Assembly: GCF_023101765.2 (NCBI RefSeq)
Contig: NC_064237.1
Span: 1,860,001-1,924,000, forward strand
Length of the DNA stretch: 64,000 nucleotides
Reading direction: 5' to 3'
From: Spodoptera frugiperda
Taxonomy: Eukaryota > Arthropoda > Insecta > Lepidoptera > Noctuidae
The stretch's first letter is position 1; each line of letters starts with the position of its first letter. The notes beneath the pieces were generated by a model. The model was not told the origin of the DNA and ran no database searches. It worked only from the letters and a program-made list of their open reading frames with translations. The position numbers and the translations under genes were made by a program. Positions 10,357-22,842 of the stretch are shown piece after piece.

Positions 10357-10748
10357 TATACAACGTGTAACAAAAAGGGGGTATACATACCAATTGCACG
10401 GCTTCTAGATCACATAACAAACGATACGGTAAGGGTTTTTTAAACTCATGTGTTCATGGTACCAGGTTATGAATTTTTCAAATCGCGCCGCCGCGTGATC
10501 CAAAATTTGGTAGACAGGTACTAGGCGATCAGATTGACAGAAGAAATGTTTCATAATATTAGCGAGTGACCCCTATAGTGTTGTGACATGTTTGTATGAT
10601 TTAAAATCAAGAACCATGCGATACCAAGTATTTGGTACAAAATTTTTTTTAATCGTATTTTAAGCTGAAACTTCGTGTAGAGACTCTATTCAACCTGTAT
10701 TCATCAGCCCTTCTTGATGTATATGGGTATTTTGTTACACGTTGTATA
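10357..10748. mobile_element. MITE with perfect 19-bp terminal inverted repeats
   Basis: 'tatacaacgtgtaacaaaa' at 10357-10375 is repeated exactly in reverse complement at 10730-10748. The outermost TA on each side may be the target duplication. The interior (about 350 bp) has no coding frame but includes a GC island, 'aaatcgcgccgccgcgtga'. I recognise no family name. Confidence 0.75.
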
Positions 10749-11009
10749 CTACATAGGACATTGCAAATACAAGCAGAAGTTAAAGCCATAATTATATTCT
10801 GGAACACAACACAGCACTAATAAACAGTACATTAACCATCCTATTTCTCTTTACAAAGCGTAGTCCCAGAATTAGGCCGATCTACTTTACAGCATTGATT
10901 ATTTGTAATCCAGGATTGGAGTTAGATGAAAGCTTTGTGTTGGAATCGTGGTAGAAACCAACACTGTGTTTCCTGGAATGGAACAGATTTCAACCGTTTG
11001 ATGGCTAAA

Positions 11010-11190
11010 TTTTCATGGGATTATGTTTCTACGTTTGCATTCTAATTACGTTTATATTATTCTCAAAATACCGTGGGATAAAAACTATATCACCCAAATC
11101 AGCTTATACCCTTGCTTGAGTACCAAATTTCATCAAAATCCATTCAGAAGATTCAGCGTAATTAACGGACAGACAAACACTACCCTTTTT
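11010..11190 (+). repeat. Retroelement tail, RTE-like style
   Basis: Characteristic phrases are 'accaaatttcatcaaaatcc', 'ttcagcgtaattaacgg' and 'acagacaaacac', the pattern seen in many degraded lepidopteran retroelement ends. Similar tails lie at 41880-42015, 51410-51550 and 53085-53235. A family B SINE follows directly. Confidence 0.5.
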
Positions 11191-11194
11191 TTAA

Positions 11195-11333
11195 GAGGGG
11201 AAAATCATCCAATGACTTTTCCCACCTTGGGCGAGGCTAGAGGACAGTCAGACTCTTACTGACTAAAGACCACCCCGTTCCTACTCCTGCTTTTCGAGTC
11301 GGAGCCCCGGTAACTCGCTAGGTAGTCCGCAGA
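11195..11333 (+). mobile_element. SINE-like repeat family B, copy 5
   Basis: 'gaggggaaaatcatccaatg' to 'gctaggtagtccgcag', almost unbroken, with 'cctactcctgcttttcgag' in the centre. Confidence 0.85.
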
Positions 11334-11937
11334 TACTAGTGTAATAATTTAATTTTTAACATTTTGACTTCATTCCCCTCTACTCTATTATCCCGCGAAC
11401 GAATTTTATTTGGCTATATCACACTCTTTGTTCCATGCAAACATTGTGCTTTTTTAACGCGCACTAAGTTTTAACTACTTTCTATTCTTTAATTAAATTT
11501 CAAGGAATCTTAATGCACAGTGAACTGTACAATGTAATATGCATGTTGAGTATCTCGACTGGTTCTCTCAATTCAAATATAGGACAATGTAATCGCAAGT
11601 ACCTACAATGTGGCACAAAGTTCAAACACCCTGTAGAGTACTATAGTGACGTCACGCGACATTGTAAACAGAGTTAATTTTGTCTTTTCTAGGAAGGTAG
11701 TGAGTAATTTTCTTTTTAAATTCCTTCAGATAAGTTCTTTAGAGTGGTAGTTTCTTTTATATGCCATTGAGGTTTTGTTTAATGGCTTAATTAATTTTTA
11801 TAATTTATTTTCGATTTTATTTCGATAAGAAATTACTCGATGGTTTGGAAATAATATTTTTGGCTTGTAGTAGTGCTATGTTTCCGATCTGATTGTGTGT
11901 AAAGGACAATGATAAGATTTTGGCATATTTTTTCAAC

Positions 11938-12131
11938 GCTGCCCCACACTAGAATTTTCACCTGTGTCGTAGGTGCGTTTACAAACATACAAGTTCATAT
12001 ACACCTAACACCCAGCCCCGAAACAACAATTTGTAGATCACACAAAGAGTTGTTCCGTGCGGGAATCGAATCCGACATACTTTCGGCAGTCCGTCGTCGG
12101 TCGCCCAGCCACCGCGCCAACCATGCAGTCG
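11938..12131 (-). mobile_element. tRNA-derived SINE, family A, copy 3
   Basis: Runs from 'gctgccccacactagaattt' to 'accgcgccaaccatgcag'. The B-box region 'cgggaatcgaatccgac' has lost one of the consensus positions. Full length. Confidence 0.85.
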
Positions 12132-12300
12132 GAGCTATGAAAGTAGTAAGTTTATTAATTATAATGAATAAAGTGAGCTTATTAAAGTCGTATTTAACCA
12201 GTTTCTGTTCGCCTACAAAAAATAATGTTCACTATTCGTTTACAAAATAATTTAATAATACGACCCCATAAAAGGCTTTTTACTCAAAATGCTTTCCTAG

Positions 12301-12440
12301 GTTGTTTTGACCCTAACCCTATGTAACCCCACTTAAATTTTACCTACTTTCTTAGCTATAAACAGTAAGTAACCTCAAATGTTATGGTTATACGCGTTTT
12401 ACTGTACATTTTGGGGTTAGGTTACTAAAAATCCATAGGG
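12301..12440. repeat. Diverged inverted repeat around 'ccctaaccctatgtaacccc'
   Basis: 'ccctaaccctatgtaacccc' near 12310 faces 'ggggttaggttac' near 12412, with 'accctatggg'-type sequence beyond it. The arms are short and imperfect. It could be an old MITE; it is not telomeric repeat, since the units are not tandem. Confidence 0.35.
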
Positions 12441-12638
12441 TACTTGACCCTTTTCAGTTCTTATGTGGTTGCCCTTAGTAAATTATTGCTTCATATTACA
12501 GTACATTTACTCTTGGATATAGTGGTTTGGCAATGGTATTAGAATCGCTATGGCTTATTATATAACTGGCAAATATAGGTGTTACATTCAATAAGACCAC
12601 TTTGTTTTTTTTTTGGTTTGGATTCATTAGGTTAGGTT

Positions 12639-12669
12639 ATGCATATAGGCCCAGGCGGCCTATATGCAT
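12639..12669. repeat. 13-bp perfect hairpin
   Basis: 'atgcatataggcc' (12639-12651) and 'ggcctatatgcat' (12657-12669) are exact reverse complements around a 5-base loop. It is isolated, and no T-run terminator or coding context is linked to it. Confidence 0.6.
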
Positions 12670-12687
12670 TGGCATAATGATAAATGT

Positions 12688-12808
12688 CGGGGCTCCGGCT
12701 TGAAAAGCAGGAGTAGGAACGGGGTGGTTTTTAGTCAGTAAGAGTGACACTCCCTCTCGCCTCGCCAAAGGCGGGATAAGTCATTGGATGATTTTCTCCC
12801 CTTAAAAT
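12688..12808 (-). mobile_element. SINE-like repeat family B, copy 6
   Basis: Reverse family B from 'cggggctccggcttgaaaag' to 'cattggatgattttctcccc'. Lies 18 bp downstream of the 12639-12669 hairpin. Confidence 0.85.
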
Positions 12809-12809
12809 A

Positions 12810-15015
12810 AGTCAATTTTAAAAGTATTTTAAACAACATAAAAATGTACTTAGCCACTTGTACTTAGGCAGCAGACAATATCCATTTAAATCGCGAGTAA
12901 ATAAACTCAACCCTCAAGTAAACATATCGACCAAACATAACCTATTCACAAAATATTCTTCAAAAAAACCGTTTCTCCCTCAACAGAAATATTGAGAGCA
13001 AACAATTAAGCATGATCCACGATAATACATCTCTTATACGTAGTCTATTATATACGAATTGAATCCCGAACGGTCCAATCACATCCCCCTATTGAATCGT
13101 AAAAACCATTGTGGCGTAAGAAGTGGCCCATATTCTGATTCATGGGGTAGATTTTAATAAACAGGAAGATTTCGAGATCATTAACGAACTGGCCGGTTGA
13201 AAACATATTTATTATTTATTTTTAAAGCCATTTTTGCTACAATAGCAAAAATCAAATCTTCAGGATTGTATATTTTTAATGAATGTATTTTTGCAATGGA
13301 TATTTTTTTTTCTGGTTTGTGGTAATGGTATTTTTTTCGTGGTATTCATTTTTGTTATATGTTTTTCTTGACTTTTGTATTTTAATTATATATACTTTTT
13401 AATATTGTGCAACAATATACAATGTGGTTTAGTTTAACAAGAACAAATATCGTAGGTGAGGTCCGGATCAAATTTTGAAGGTGAGGTCCATTTGGATGCT
13501 GGATTCAAAACTAAAATTTTCAGCTATTTCAAAACTCGTAGGTGAACACACGGCTTGCCTCATACCCCAGCTCCTAACTCCAAAGAAAAGGACCAGACCA
13601 CATATTTCAACTTTAATGTAAACTAAAATATCGAACATCCGCTAAGTTTTGCTCCGAAAAAGGCACCTAAAACGGTCTACATTAGATATCTGATAGAATA
13701 CGTCCAGGTTCGAAATTGGGGCAGTTCGCTGGCACCTAGCCAGGTGATGCCGACCTGTGGAATTATGCATGAGACCTATAAGCGTCCGAGTTGTTGCAGT
13801 TATGAACAAATGATAATATTATTCTAGAACCGGTTTTTGCGAGCTTCGTGTAGGTACTAGTGTTTTTATGATGTATGTTATTTTTTTGGGAATGGACGGT
13901 CTGTAATTCTTTGTGGGTTATGTTAACTAGTTTGATGCAGTTTGTTTATATGTGTGGAGAGGATTTTGTACTTTTTTGTTGCGTGCAGCGTTTATTGCTT
14001 AGTCTTTCTTTTCATTAGGAACAATGACTTCAATCATTTGTATTAGTGGACTTATCTTCTCTTACAAGTTCTCATTTAGCGTTTTTTCGACTTGTTATCT
14101 TCTTCTACAATTTCCATAACATGGGTTTTTGCTGCCAATTATAAAAGACGCAATTGACAATACAGGATAGACCTGTTAACATCACAGAACTTTTCTAATC
14201 TAGCTATCACAACATCAGAAAACTTAAAACCACTTTCTTTATAATCTTACCACCAGACTAAAAACATTCTATAAATATTCGTAAATAATAAAACATAGCA
14301 CTTAATTTCGGCAAAAAAAAAATTAAATAGCTCCGTACCAAACAGCCTCAGTTAACTTCAAAGCATCTTCAAAGATCTTTGTATTCTAGTCTACTTTTCT
14401 CAGAAGTCTAAGTCTAAGCCCAGCCTCCTCCCACATTAAAGCACGGAGTGACATCATATAATTATTAACTCCGCCACATTAAGAGTTCACGGCCAAGACT
14501 CCACAACCAAAGGCCGACCCTTTTAATGAACACTTGGAAACGCGAAAACATAAAACCTCAATACCACCTCTCTTTCTCCCCTCAAAAGAAAGAAAGAGAT
14601 GAAAGACTTTTACAGAGAAATGGAGCGGATAAGACTTGGACACAATATGTAGAATGGAGAGTGCTTTTCCAATTTTTTATTTCAGATTTACGAAGTTCTT
14701 TCTTGTTGGTTTTCCTTATTGGGGTGTCGACTGCTTATAAAATGGCTTCAATGGACTTTTGAAGGAAATTGGATTACAAGATGTCATTCTAACAACATAA
14801 TCCTTATAAACTGAACAATATATTATAATGACATAGATGCGAGAATAAGCTGTAAGAAATTTTGAATACCTAATTTCTTATTTATAGCAGACTAGTTTTA
14901 TAGGTATACTAAAACCTAGCTTTGAATAAGCTAGTTTGTCAGTGTGTCAGAATGTGATAAAGTGATAGAGTGGGTGTCTTTTACGGCTCTATAATATTTT
15001 CTGGAGATTAATGAA
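12810..15015. other. Unique intron-like stretch
   Basis: No mobile element or exon recognised over about 2.2 kb. The part at 13440-13800 is less AT-rich than its surroundings and looks non-repetitive, with a short internal repeat 'aggtgaggtcc' (near 13454 and 13479). The frame open at 14526-14762 has no family resemblance. Confidence 0.45.
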
Positions 15016-15017
15016 AT

Positions 15018-15150
15018 TGAGAAGGGTGTAATTGGGCCTCCGGCAACCTCACTCACCCAACGTAAGCGTTGTTTCACGTCGGTTTTCTGTGAGGCCGTTG
15101 GTATCACTCCGGTTAAGCCGGCCCATTCATGCCGAAGAATGACTCTCTCA
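15018..15150 (+). mobile_element. SINE-like repeat family C, 3' part
   Basis: Starts at 'gagaagggtgtaattgggcc' and continues 'gcctccggcaacctcactc', 'gttgtttcacgtcggtttt' and 'ggcccattcatgccgaag'. The 5' half is missing. Confidence 0.85.
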
Positions 15151-15420
15151 CAGTTAAAACTTCATTAACTTCTACAGTTTATTGAATATACGTCTTCTAG
15201 AATCTCCGAGATTTAATATAATCTTCATAGAAACCGTTATCAGACCTCAATTATCAATTTTACAATCTATTTAAACTAGTGGTATAGACATAATATCAAC
15301 AGAAGCTATTGTATAAGATCTAGACCTCTATTAAAAGTAATTCATTAGAATTAATTCATTTCGACTATAAATTTCATTATTTAGTATTTTGGTTTAACAA
15401 TATTAAATACATACTAATCT

Positions 15421-15598
15421 TAATAATTATGGTTTTCGCTTTACTCGCGTGTGACTAGTAGCAGCGGGACAGTCGCGGAATGCTGCTCATGAATATGAGC
15501 CTCTAGCATGGCTCAAAACAAGTCTAGTTCCTCCTCATAATAATATAATAACTTGAGTAGGTAAACAAAAAAACATGATAATTAATTTAGTATGTCTC
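15421..15598. mobile_element. Palindromic MITE 'cggcttactcacgta' family, diverged copy
   Basis: Retains the core 'cggaatgctgctcatgaata' followed by 'tgagcctctagcatggctc', and the flank 'ttaatttagtatgtctcac'. The outer arms are eroded compared with the 24375-24552 copy. Confidence 0.7.
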
Positions 15599-15839
15599 AC
15601 GAAAGTCATAATATAAACATACCAATCTTAATTTTAAATTCGGTAGTTACAAGCCACAAATTACTTTGACATAATTTGTGTATTTTTGTGATTTTCCAAT
15701 GATATTATTTATTCAAAAGTCATTTAAATTATAACATTTGAACGTTCTGTCTTATTGCGGTGAGTTTATAATTATATTAACCTAACTGTAACTGTTACGT
15801 CTTACACTTTTCTACAAAAGTCAAAGACAACATTTTACT

Positions 15840-16095
15840 ATTCCTTGTATCGCTCTAATCTGCACTCACCCTTACAAGGGGGTAGAAACGATTTGCTACT
15901 AAAATAGGGCAGTTATGAGGGGTGGGCGCACCATCAGATTTAAGGGTTGATTCCCTTAATGATAATTGCGATAATATCGCGTATTTTACGCTTTTTGTAG
16001 CGATAAGTATCTCCCTAGAGTCCTTTTAGAAAATATCGTTGAGTTTCGGCCCCCTGCAAGAGTTTTGCAAGGGGTTGAGAATTTTTGAATAGAAA
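15840..16095. other. Unique block with short hairpins
   Basis: Contains 'cccttacaaggggg' and, around 16050-16078, 'ccccctgcaag' facing 'ttgcaagggg' with a one-base bulge. There is no A/B box and no terminator run at a fitting distance. It could be a structured intronic RNA or chance; I do not assign a gene. Confidence 0.25.
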
Positions 16096-16455
16096 ATTGA
16101 AACTTAGTACCTTAATGAAGAGGGGGAATCAATTGCTGGGGTAATTAGCTATGATATTGATATTGAAAATAGGGATGTTTTAAATAAGTTTTTGCTGTAT
16201 AGAAAAATAATGTAACTTTCGTTATAAAACATTTTCACATTTTTTTTTAACGTGGTCCAAACCCTCATAGACTTCTCTCGTCGTGGGGACGACAGTAAGG
16301 GGGGGGGGGTAGGTGTATTACATATCTATAATAAGAGTAACAGAATAAGTTACACCCCACATTCATAATCTTTAATAACCCTGAACCCCGTGATATATAT
16401 ACGTATTTATCTAAGTACACCTATTAATTTGTAAATTTACTACACAGCAAAACCC

Positions 16456-16700
16456 ATGACCGGGCTCAATTTCGACCCTGGCAAGCATTCAATTGAAATC
16501 CCTTCGATTTCATACCCAGTAATTAATTTGAATACCATAAACTTTGGGGCAACTAACAAGAATATTGCATGCGTAGAATTTGTTGCCATAAATTACGTCC
16601 GCTTGGTAACGGTTACACGGTTAAATGGTCTTGCAAATAGTTCGATACAAATACAGTATGTATATAAAGTAATAAAAAGATTTTGTGGAAAAATAAAGGA
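16456..16700. other. Non-repetitive stretch with an open frame, not assigned
   Basis: A + strand frame of 82 codons crosses this segment, but no domain, signal peptide or splice-site framing supports it as coding. No repeat family is recognised either. A poly-G run of about ten bases lies just upstream near 16302. Confidence 0.25.
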
Positions 16701-16727
16701 TTAAAATTCAAAAACTTATATTGAGTA

Positions 16728-17073
16728 GGGTGTTTTCGACCGGTGCTATGCTACATTGCTGTGGATACGTTTGGCTTCCACCAATCATATTCATTGGTAC
16801 ACATAGTTCAGCACTGGTGAAAACGGAATTAAGTTAAGCAATGTTTTTATATGGAAAGATGCGTGCTATGGAAGCATGCTATGGATGCGTGCTATGGGTT
16901 GTGTTCTACGGATGCCTTTCTTACTATCGATACAATGCACGGCTACTTTGTGGCGGTCTTCATAGCACATCTTACTCGCACAGCTACACACACGAAACGG
17001 TCACACAGTTTCACAGCTTAGCTCTTACATCTTCGTAGTATAGCAACCTCACATCTCTGGTGAAAAAGCACTC
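16728..17073. mobile_element. MITE with GGGTGTTTTC ends and internal 13-bp repeats, copy 1
   Basis: The ends read 'TA gggtgttttc' and 'gaaaaagcactc TA'. The interior carries 'ccaatcatattcattgg', 'gctatggatgcgtgctatg' and 'cttactcgcacagctac', which are shared with 19472-19743 and 35316-35716. The TA on both sides is the probable target duplication. The open frame across it is low-complexity repeat translation. Confidence 0.75.
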
Positions 17074-17079
17074 TAAATC

Positions 17080-19465
17080 TTCGTGACTCGAAAATTGAAT
17101 CCTAAAACCCTTTGTTAGGCAGTTCTTATCATTTTTTACTTTCCTAAAATATGCTTCACTATGTAGTATGCGTACGTGAAACTATGCATAAAATCTAACT
17201 TAGGACACAACCCAAGCCCATATCAGTCTTCGGCAAAATCCGTAATCTAAAATTGATCTCGTAGAAGATATCTGCCTTTTCAATATGCCATCAGAGAATG
17301 TACAAGATATCGGGGACATGTAAGATCTTACATCGGCATGCCGTCCCGACGCCAGGAAACCACCTGGGGAGTTCAAGGTCACCCGCGTACCTTTTTGTTA
17401 GGGGCACAAGTTCTGAGACGCTCGCCTCGTTGTTTATTAGTTCGTAAAGTTATGAATTTACTTTATTCTTTCTTCCAACAAAAGTATGAGCCTTTGTCTC
17501 ACATTCTCTTCATAATTAGTTTTCGTTTTCATACGCATAGTTATCAAAGTAGTTGGTATATCGTCTTTTTAATAAAAGCGATGCCGAGATGCTGGCTTGC
17601 TTCCCGGGAAATGGGTAAATATCTAATCAGTGATATTGAAAATGAAAGAACGCTACAAAATGAGAGCAATCGTTCCTTTTCCTTGAATCTGTTCAAAAGC
17701 AATCACCTCAACCTTATCTACTCTTTTCCCCCTTTTCAGTAACATATATTTTTGTACTTGTTTTCCTCAATTATATTCTTCACAGTCAGCCTTTTTCTGG
17801 CCACAATTTGTGGGAAATAATAATAATAATAGCCAACATAGCAGCAACGTATCCACTACTCCATGAAACAACTTCAACCAAACTAACTTAGTGAATGTCA
17901 TTTCCCTAAAAACAATCATCTAACAGAATTGTTTGTTCAGCACTTTTGCTCGCTCTGCGTTCATAACTTAAGCGCATTTACAAGGACCGCTGTGCCTTCA
18001 CATCTCATGAATATGTAACGATTGTACCAAGCCACGATTTTCGGTGGGGTGAAATAACGCACGTAAATTCATCCCTCTCTAATATACTAGGTGTGAGAGG
18101 GATAAAACTGAAAAATAAGCCGTAACGCTTGATATATGTGATGATGTTTGTGTTTAATTGACCTGACTGTGTACGGTTTTGTTTAAAACTCCTCGCGTTT
18201 TAGGAAAACATTTTATTTTTTCCGTACGGCGAGTTTCAGCAATAAATTTGAGGCAATTTTCCAACAAAAGTGGAATAATATTGAGTCATTCCTATGTTGA
18301 TCCCGTAAAAGGTAAGGATCTAAAAGTCTCGATCCTTGACGTACCTACTTGAGTTCTAAACACACTTACCTTTGAGCATTCAATGTCTCTTCGAAACTGA
18401 AATTCAAGATGAAAATCGAAAGTGGATTCTATCTCTGTGATATCCGATTCCTTTTCCCTAAGATTGGTTATTGACGTATCAAGTGAGTCATTTTACAAAC
18501 AACCTATAGGTATGTTGAGTGCTACTCAATGCTCAGCTACTTCAGATTTAATGGTCACATAACGCTGACGTCATCAATGATGACATTATAAAGCCAGCGA
18601 TAAAAGTCGTTCAACTAAAAATAAATGACATATTACAGTGACTCGGCCAAACGTCAGCCACTGCCAATTATAGGGTAAGAGGTCTCAAAAGGTCTTCCCA
18701 TAGGACTTTATTATACGTCCCTCTCAAAAGGGTGTATCGTTAAGCGATATTACAAAATCAAATTACATAGTTTTTCGTCGTATGACTGCCGATGGGACGT
18801 TTGGTCGGTTTAGATAATCTTATTATGTAACTGGCGATCTAGAAGATTAGATGGCAGCCACTATTGAAGCGGACGGTATCCCATTTAGCCGGTGTACGTG
18901 TTGAATACATTCGATAGTGATATTTTTTGGTGAGGGTCAAAAAAAATTTGTATGGGTGATATAGTGAAAACTCTAAATAGACAATGTTTTTGACCCAAAA
19001 TATAAATATTACACACATGAGATACATAACGCGATCTTAGTGCCACTCAAAGTTAGCAATCTGAGAGAAGCTAAAATAATCAATTGATTTATCAGGTCTA
19101 ACCGAAACCACGAACATTAAATCTAACCGAAATCCGAAATTTATCGACAATTACCGACATATCCCGATCTAAAATATACTATACCATACTACATATGAAT
19201 GGCAAACTGAGCTGAGTGGACAAATGGGCCGAGGGTGAGGGGTAGCTTTTAATAAAACCATCTGATACTTTCAACGGAGTCTTAATTTATGTGCTGAGTT
19301 CAAAATCTATTTGTAAAGAGTACTGTTTGCCGGTGAAAGGGTTGAAAATACCCCCTTTTTGAAATTGATTCGACTTTATTGGTTGGCTTCTCAATAGATG
19401 TTTACTGGCCAAATAATTAATATAGTGACATAAAAAATCTTTTTTTCGATTCTTTCATTATGAAG
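17080..19465. other. Unique intron-like stretch
   Basis: No mobile element recognised. 17200-17400 is relatively GC-rich and unique. At 18370-18396 a 27-bp - strand segment is framed by a good acceptor (ttgaatttcag) and a strong donor (gtaagtgtg), which could be a microexon encoding nine residues. No partner exon supports it. Confidence 0.35.
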
Positions 19466-19471
19466 GCCTTC

Positions 19472-19743
19472 AGGATGCTTTTCCACCAGAGATGTGCTAT
19501 GCTACGTTGCGATGCGTTTGGCTTCCACTAATCATATTTATTGGTACAAATAGCTTAGCATCGGCTGAAATGGACTCAGCTAAGCTATGTTTTTATATGG
19601 AAAGTAGCGTGCTATGGATGTGTGTTATGGATGGCTTCCCTACTATCAATACACCGCGTACTAGAGCTACGCATCTTTCTCGCACAGCAACTTTACGACA
19701 GCGCATCTTATTCGCACAGTTTTCACACAAGAAAGACCCCTAG
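19472..19743. mobile_element. MITE with internal 13-bp repeats, copy 2
   Basis: Same family as 16728-17073: 'ttttccaccagagatgtgc', 'gcttccactaatcatattta', 'tgtttttatatggaaag' and 'tctcgcacagcaac'. It has only one or two of the 13-bp units, and its right end is worn. Confidence 0.7.
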
Positions 19744-19749
19744 CAGCAG

Positions 19750-21520
19750 CCAAAGTTGCCGCCACTCAACTTAAATAGAATACTAAAGCCAGTCTACAAT
19801 GATATTAATAATTACAGGGAGTAAAATTGCCGATAGTAATCAATGTCGTCGCCATAAATAAATTGTACGAGGGGTTGAAATAGAGGGAGATGTATGCGAG
19901 GGTTGACTGCATGGGGGCGTTGCAATCTAATTAATGAAAGTAAGCGTAATTGTATTGAGTTTTTATTTGCTGAAATGCTATTAATATAAGCTTTGTCGGT
20001 ACAGTGAGCTCAAGAGTGTTTGGACGAAATTGAAAATGGACTTTGCTTTTTGTATTATAGTTCATGCCATGGCTAAGTGCTGACTACTAAAATTGTGTAC
20101 CTAAGTAAAGAAAACAGAAACTTTTCTTCCCAAAAATACGTGTTATTTATGAGGTAGAAACAAAGTTAAGAAACATCGAAAACAGAAAGCAATCAATGAA
20201 TTACCAGCACATTGAACTTGAATACATACTTAGAAAACTTCTCCTGCTATTACTAAGGAAAATTCAGCTATATTCTAAGAATAAATTGGTTCGTAAACAA
20301 GAAGATTGCTACCATTATCGTGCAAAAAATATCAGAACCAACGATCTCTAGCAGAAATTCTTTGATGACGTCATCGTTCTCAAATTCAGAAGTTATAATT
20401 ACATCGTCTGCTGTTTGTTTTAGCTGCGCAAGCTCAATGTTAGTTAAATACCTCTTGTTATCTCACACCGGTGTAGTCTAGATAGCTCCGGTCGAAACCG
20501 GTTCCGACCGGTATTGTTCCCTAACTTGATGTTTGTTCGTGATTGTATGTTATTGTGATAAGCCCTGTAGTTTGAATTACGTATGATAATTTTGGATTTT
20601 GGTCCGCGCAGTTTGGAGCGGAATATTTTGATAATGATATGTCTATTTGGGTTAACCGAGTTGGAAATTTTGTCGGTTTATTGGCTGGGTTTTGATTTTA
20701 GGATTATAGAGATAATGAAATCCTATTAGGACAACATCCTGCTTCACGTTATGCAAGTTTATCTACCAGTCATTGCGTAAAATTATACAGAAGACCACCG
20801 AGTATTAAAAGCCACGGAAAATGTCTAACATTAAGAAAATAAGGCTAACAAAAATGCTTTTTGGTCGAAAAAAATACAGCGTGTCATCAAAATTATTCAA
20901 ATAAGGAAAAATGTGCTCCCGAGCATTACACTCCCACAAACTTTTTCTTACGGTGCCCGAGGGAAGGCTGCACCTAATCAAATAGAAAGTAATGCACAAA
21001 GGCAATTCTAAAGGCTCAAAAATAATCCTGTTGAACAGGAAACGCCATTTTTCCCCAAGAATTAACCCAAGAAACATTAAACTTAATTTACAAACATCCA
21101 GGCCATTTGTAAAAAAGAAGATTACCAACTCACTCCCTCAGTGAAGCACTGTATAATAACGCATTTGCGCACAAACAAAGCTTAAAAAAATGTTCAACAT
21201 TTGTCTAAACACATTCATTCTCTTAAACAAATTAACTCAGGCTGGAAAAAAAGGTTTTTCTTTGGGAAAAATGTTACAAGGTATACTAACGATGAACGAA
21301 TGAACAAATAGGCCGCAAATGAACGGCTAATGTCTGTTGACAGTGAATGATTTGCTACGTTGAACGAAGGGTTCAAAGGAACTGATCGAGTGACCGCTCG
21401 ATACTTCGGCTTTTAAATTCAATTTATTGGTTTGTTTGTTTCTTGCATGGGGAGGCAAAGGTTTTGATATACTTACGTTTAATTTGCTTCTTTGAAAACG
21501 TTTTTCTTCGATATTTTTAT
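19750..21520. other. Unique stretch, nothing recognised
   Basis: No exon or repeat I can support. A perfect TGACGTCA site lies near 20366, and a Cys-free GC cluster 'ggtcgaaaccggttccgacc' near 20488 is palindrome-like. The 107-codon - strand frame at 20805-21128 shows no domain. Confidence 0.4.
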
Positions 21521-21523
21521 TTT

Positions 21524-21752
21524 TTTATGAAATAGGCAAATGAACGATCAGACGGATCACCTGATGTTAAGCAATCGCTGCCGCCCATGGGCGTTGTCGG
21601 CCTTTTGAAAGTTGGGAATTTTAGGGTTGTTGAGGAATCGGGGATTGGGAAAAAGGTAACTGGGCCTCCGGTAACCTCACTTATACAACGAAACACAACG
21701 CAAGCCTTGTTTCACGTCGCTTTTCTGTGAGGCCGTGGTATCACTCGGGTAC
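21524..21752 (+). mobile_element. SINE-like repeat family C, copy 4 (near complete)
   Basis: 'cagacggatcacctgatg', 'gccgcccatgggcg', 'gggttgttgaggaatcgggg', 'ctgggcctccggtaacctc' and 'gtgaggccgtggtatcact' appear in order. It is the best reference copy of this family in the window. Confidence 0.9.
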
Positions 21753-21754
21753 TA

Positions 21755-22710
21755 GATTCATGGTTGTAGTTTTCTTATTTCACAAATCAATACATTCCAA
21801 ATCCTAAGTCTAATTCACCGTTTCTGATCATTAAGTAATTAAATGTTCATAATACATGAATGCATTTTATTTAAACAATTTTATTTATTTACATTTAAAA
21901 ACATTTAACTGGTAATAAAACAGTGTATCTCGTTCCATACATTTTAAATACAAAGCGATCAATAAAATATTTGTAGTTGCGTCATGAACGATTGTGATTG
22001 TTATAGCTTTTACGATAAAACTACAAAAACCAATAGAAAGCATCGATAAAACAAATGCAACAAACATTTTTAAACCGAATTTTCTAGAACGTTCAATTTA
22101 AAATTCGAATGTTGTTTCCTATCAGGTTTATAATACACAGACAATTTGTAAAATAACAAAGGCTGAATGTAAATGTAAGGAAAAGAAAAAAAAACAGATT
22201 CGAATTTTAAATACAAATCCTAGGGAAGGTAAAGTTTCTAGGTCTCACAGCCAAGTCTAGTATTATTAGAATACTAACCTCCAAAATTGACGCACTTAGT
22301 TTTTACTGCAAGACTCCGCCGGCTAAACTTTAAAATTATACGGAGGGAATTGAAAATTTTTCTCAAAAACTTTGTTTGCGATATGAAATTGTGGATTTCG
22401 TTTGTGGATATTGTCATGTTTTTATTCAAATCTTTTTGTATACGGACTCAGCTAAAGTCGTTGACTGGATTATGATAAGTCTGGATAAACAATCACGTCT
22501 TATTATTTACTTATAAAAACGTTGCACTGTTTTGCATAATACGTTTAAACCAATTTATTTCAATAGATTTTTTACACGTCACGTTTTTCAGGGACGTAGA
22601 TGTTTTCTAATATTTTTAAAAGAAACGAAGAACATCTTCATGTATAGGCGATGATCACTTTTATCTGCATATTATCCTTTCCTGCAAATTGTCTATTCTA
22701 ATGGTATATC
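21755..22710. other. Unique AT-rich stretch, nothing recognised
   Basis: No repeat family and no supported exon. Short open frames here are AT-rich chance frames. Confidence 0.45.
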
Positions 22711-22716
22711 TATTGC

Positions 22717-22842
22717 CTAGCGGGTTTGCCGGGGCTCTGGCTCGAAAAGTAGGAGTAGGAACGGAGTGGGTTTTAGTGACTAAGAGTCTGACACTCCTTG
22801 CCCAAGGCGGGAAAAGTCATAGGATGATTTTGTCTCCCTCAA
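22717..22842 (-). mobile_element. SINE-like repeat family B, copy 7
   Basis: Reverse family B from 'agcgggtttgccggggctc' to 'cataggatgattttgtctcc', with a small deletion in the 'ctcgcctcg' part. Confidence 0.8.

Noticed and set aside
11909..12250. 113-codon open frame
   Set aside because: Most of it is a reverse copy of the tRNA-derived SINE family A.
17338..17742. 134-codon open frame, one of the longest in the window
   Set aside because: No domain, no splice framing, and composition shifts from GC-rich to AT-rich midway. It looks like chance in a unique block.
20805..21128. 107-codon - strand frame with hydrophobic runs
   Set aside because: Phe/Ile/Leu richness is what AT-rich sequence gives by chance; no ATG context, splice sites or family match.
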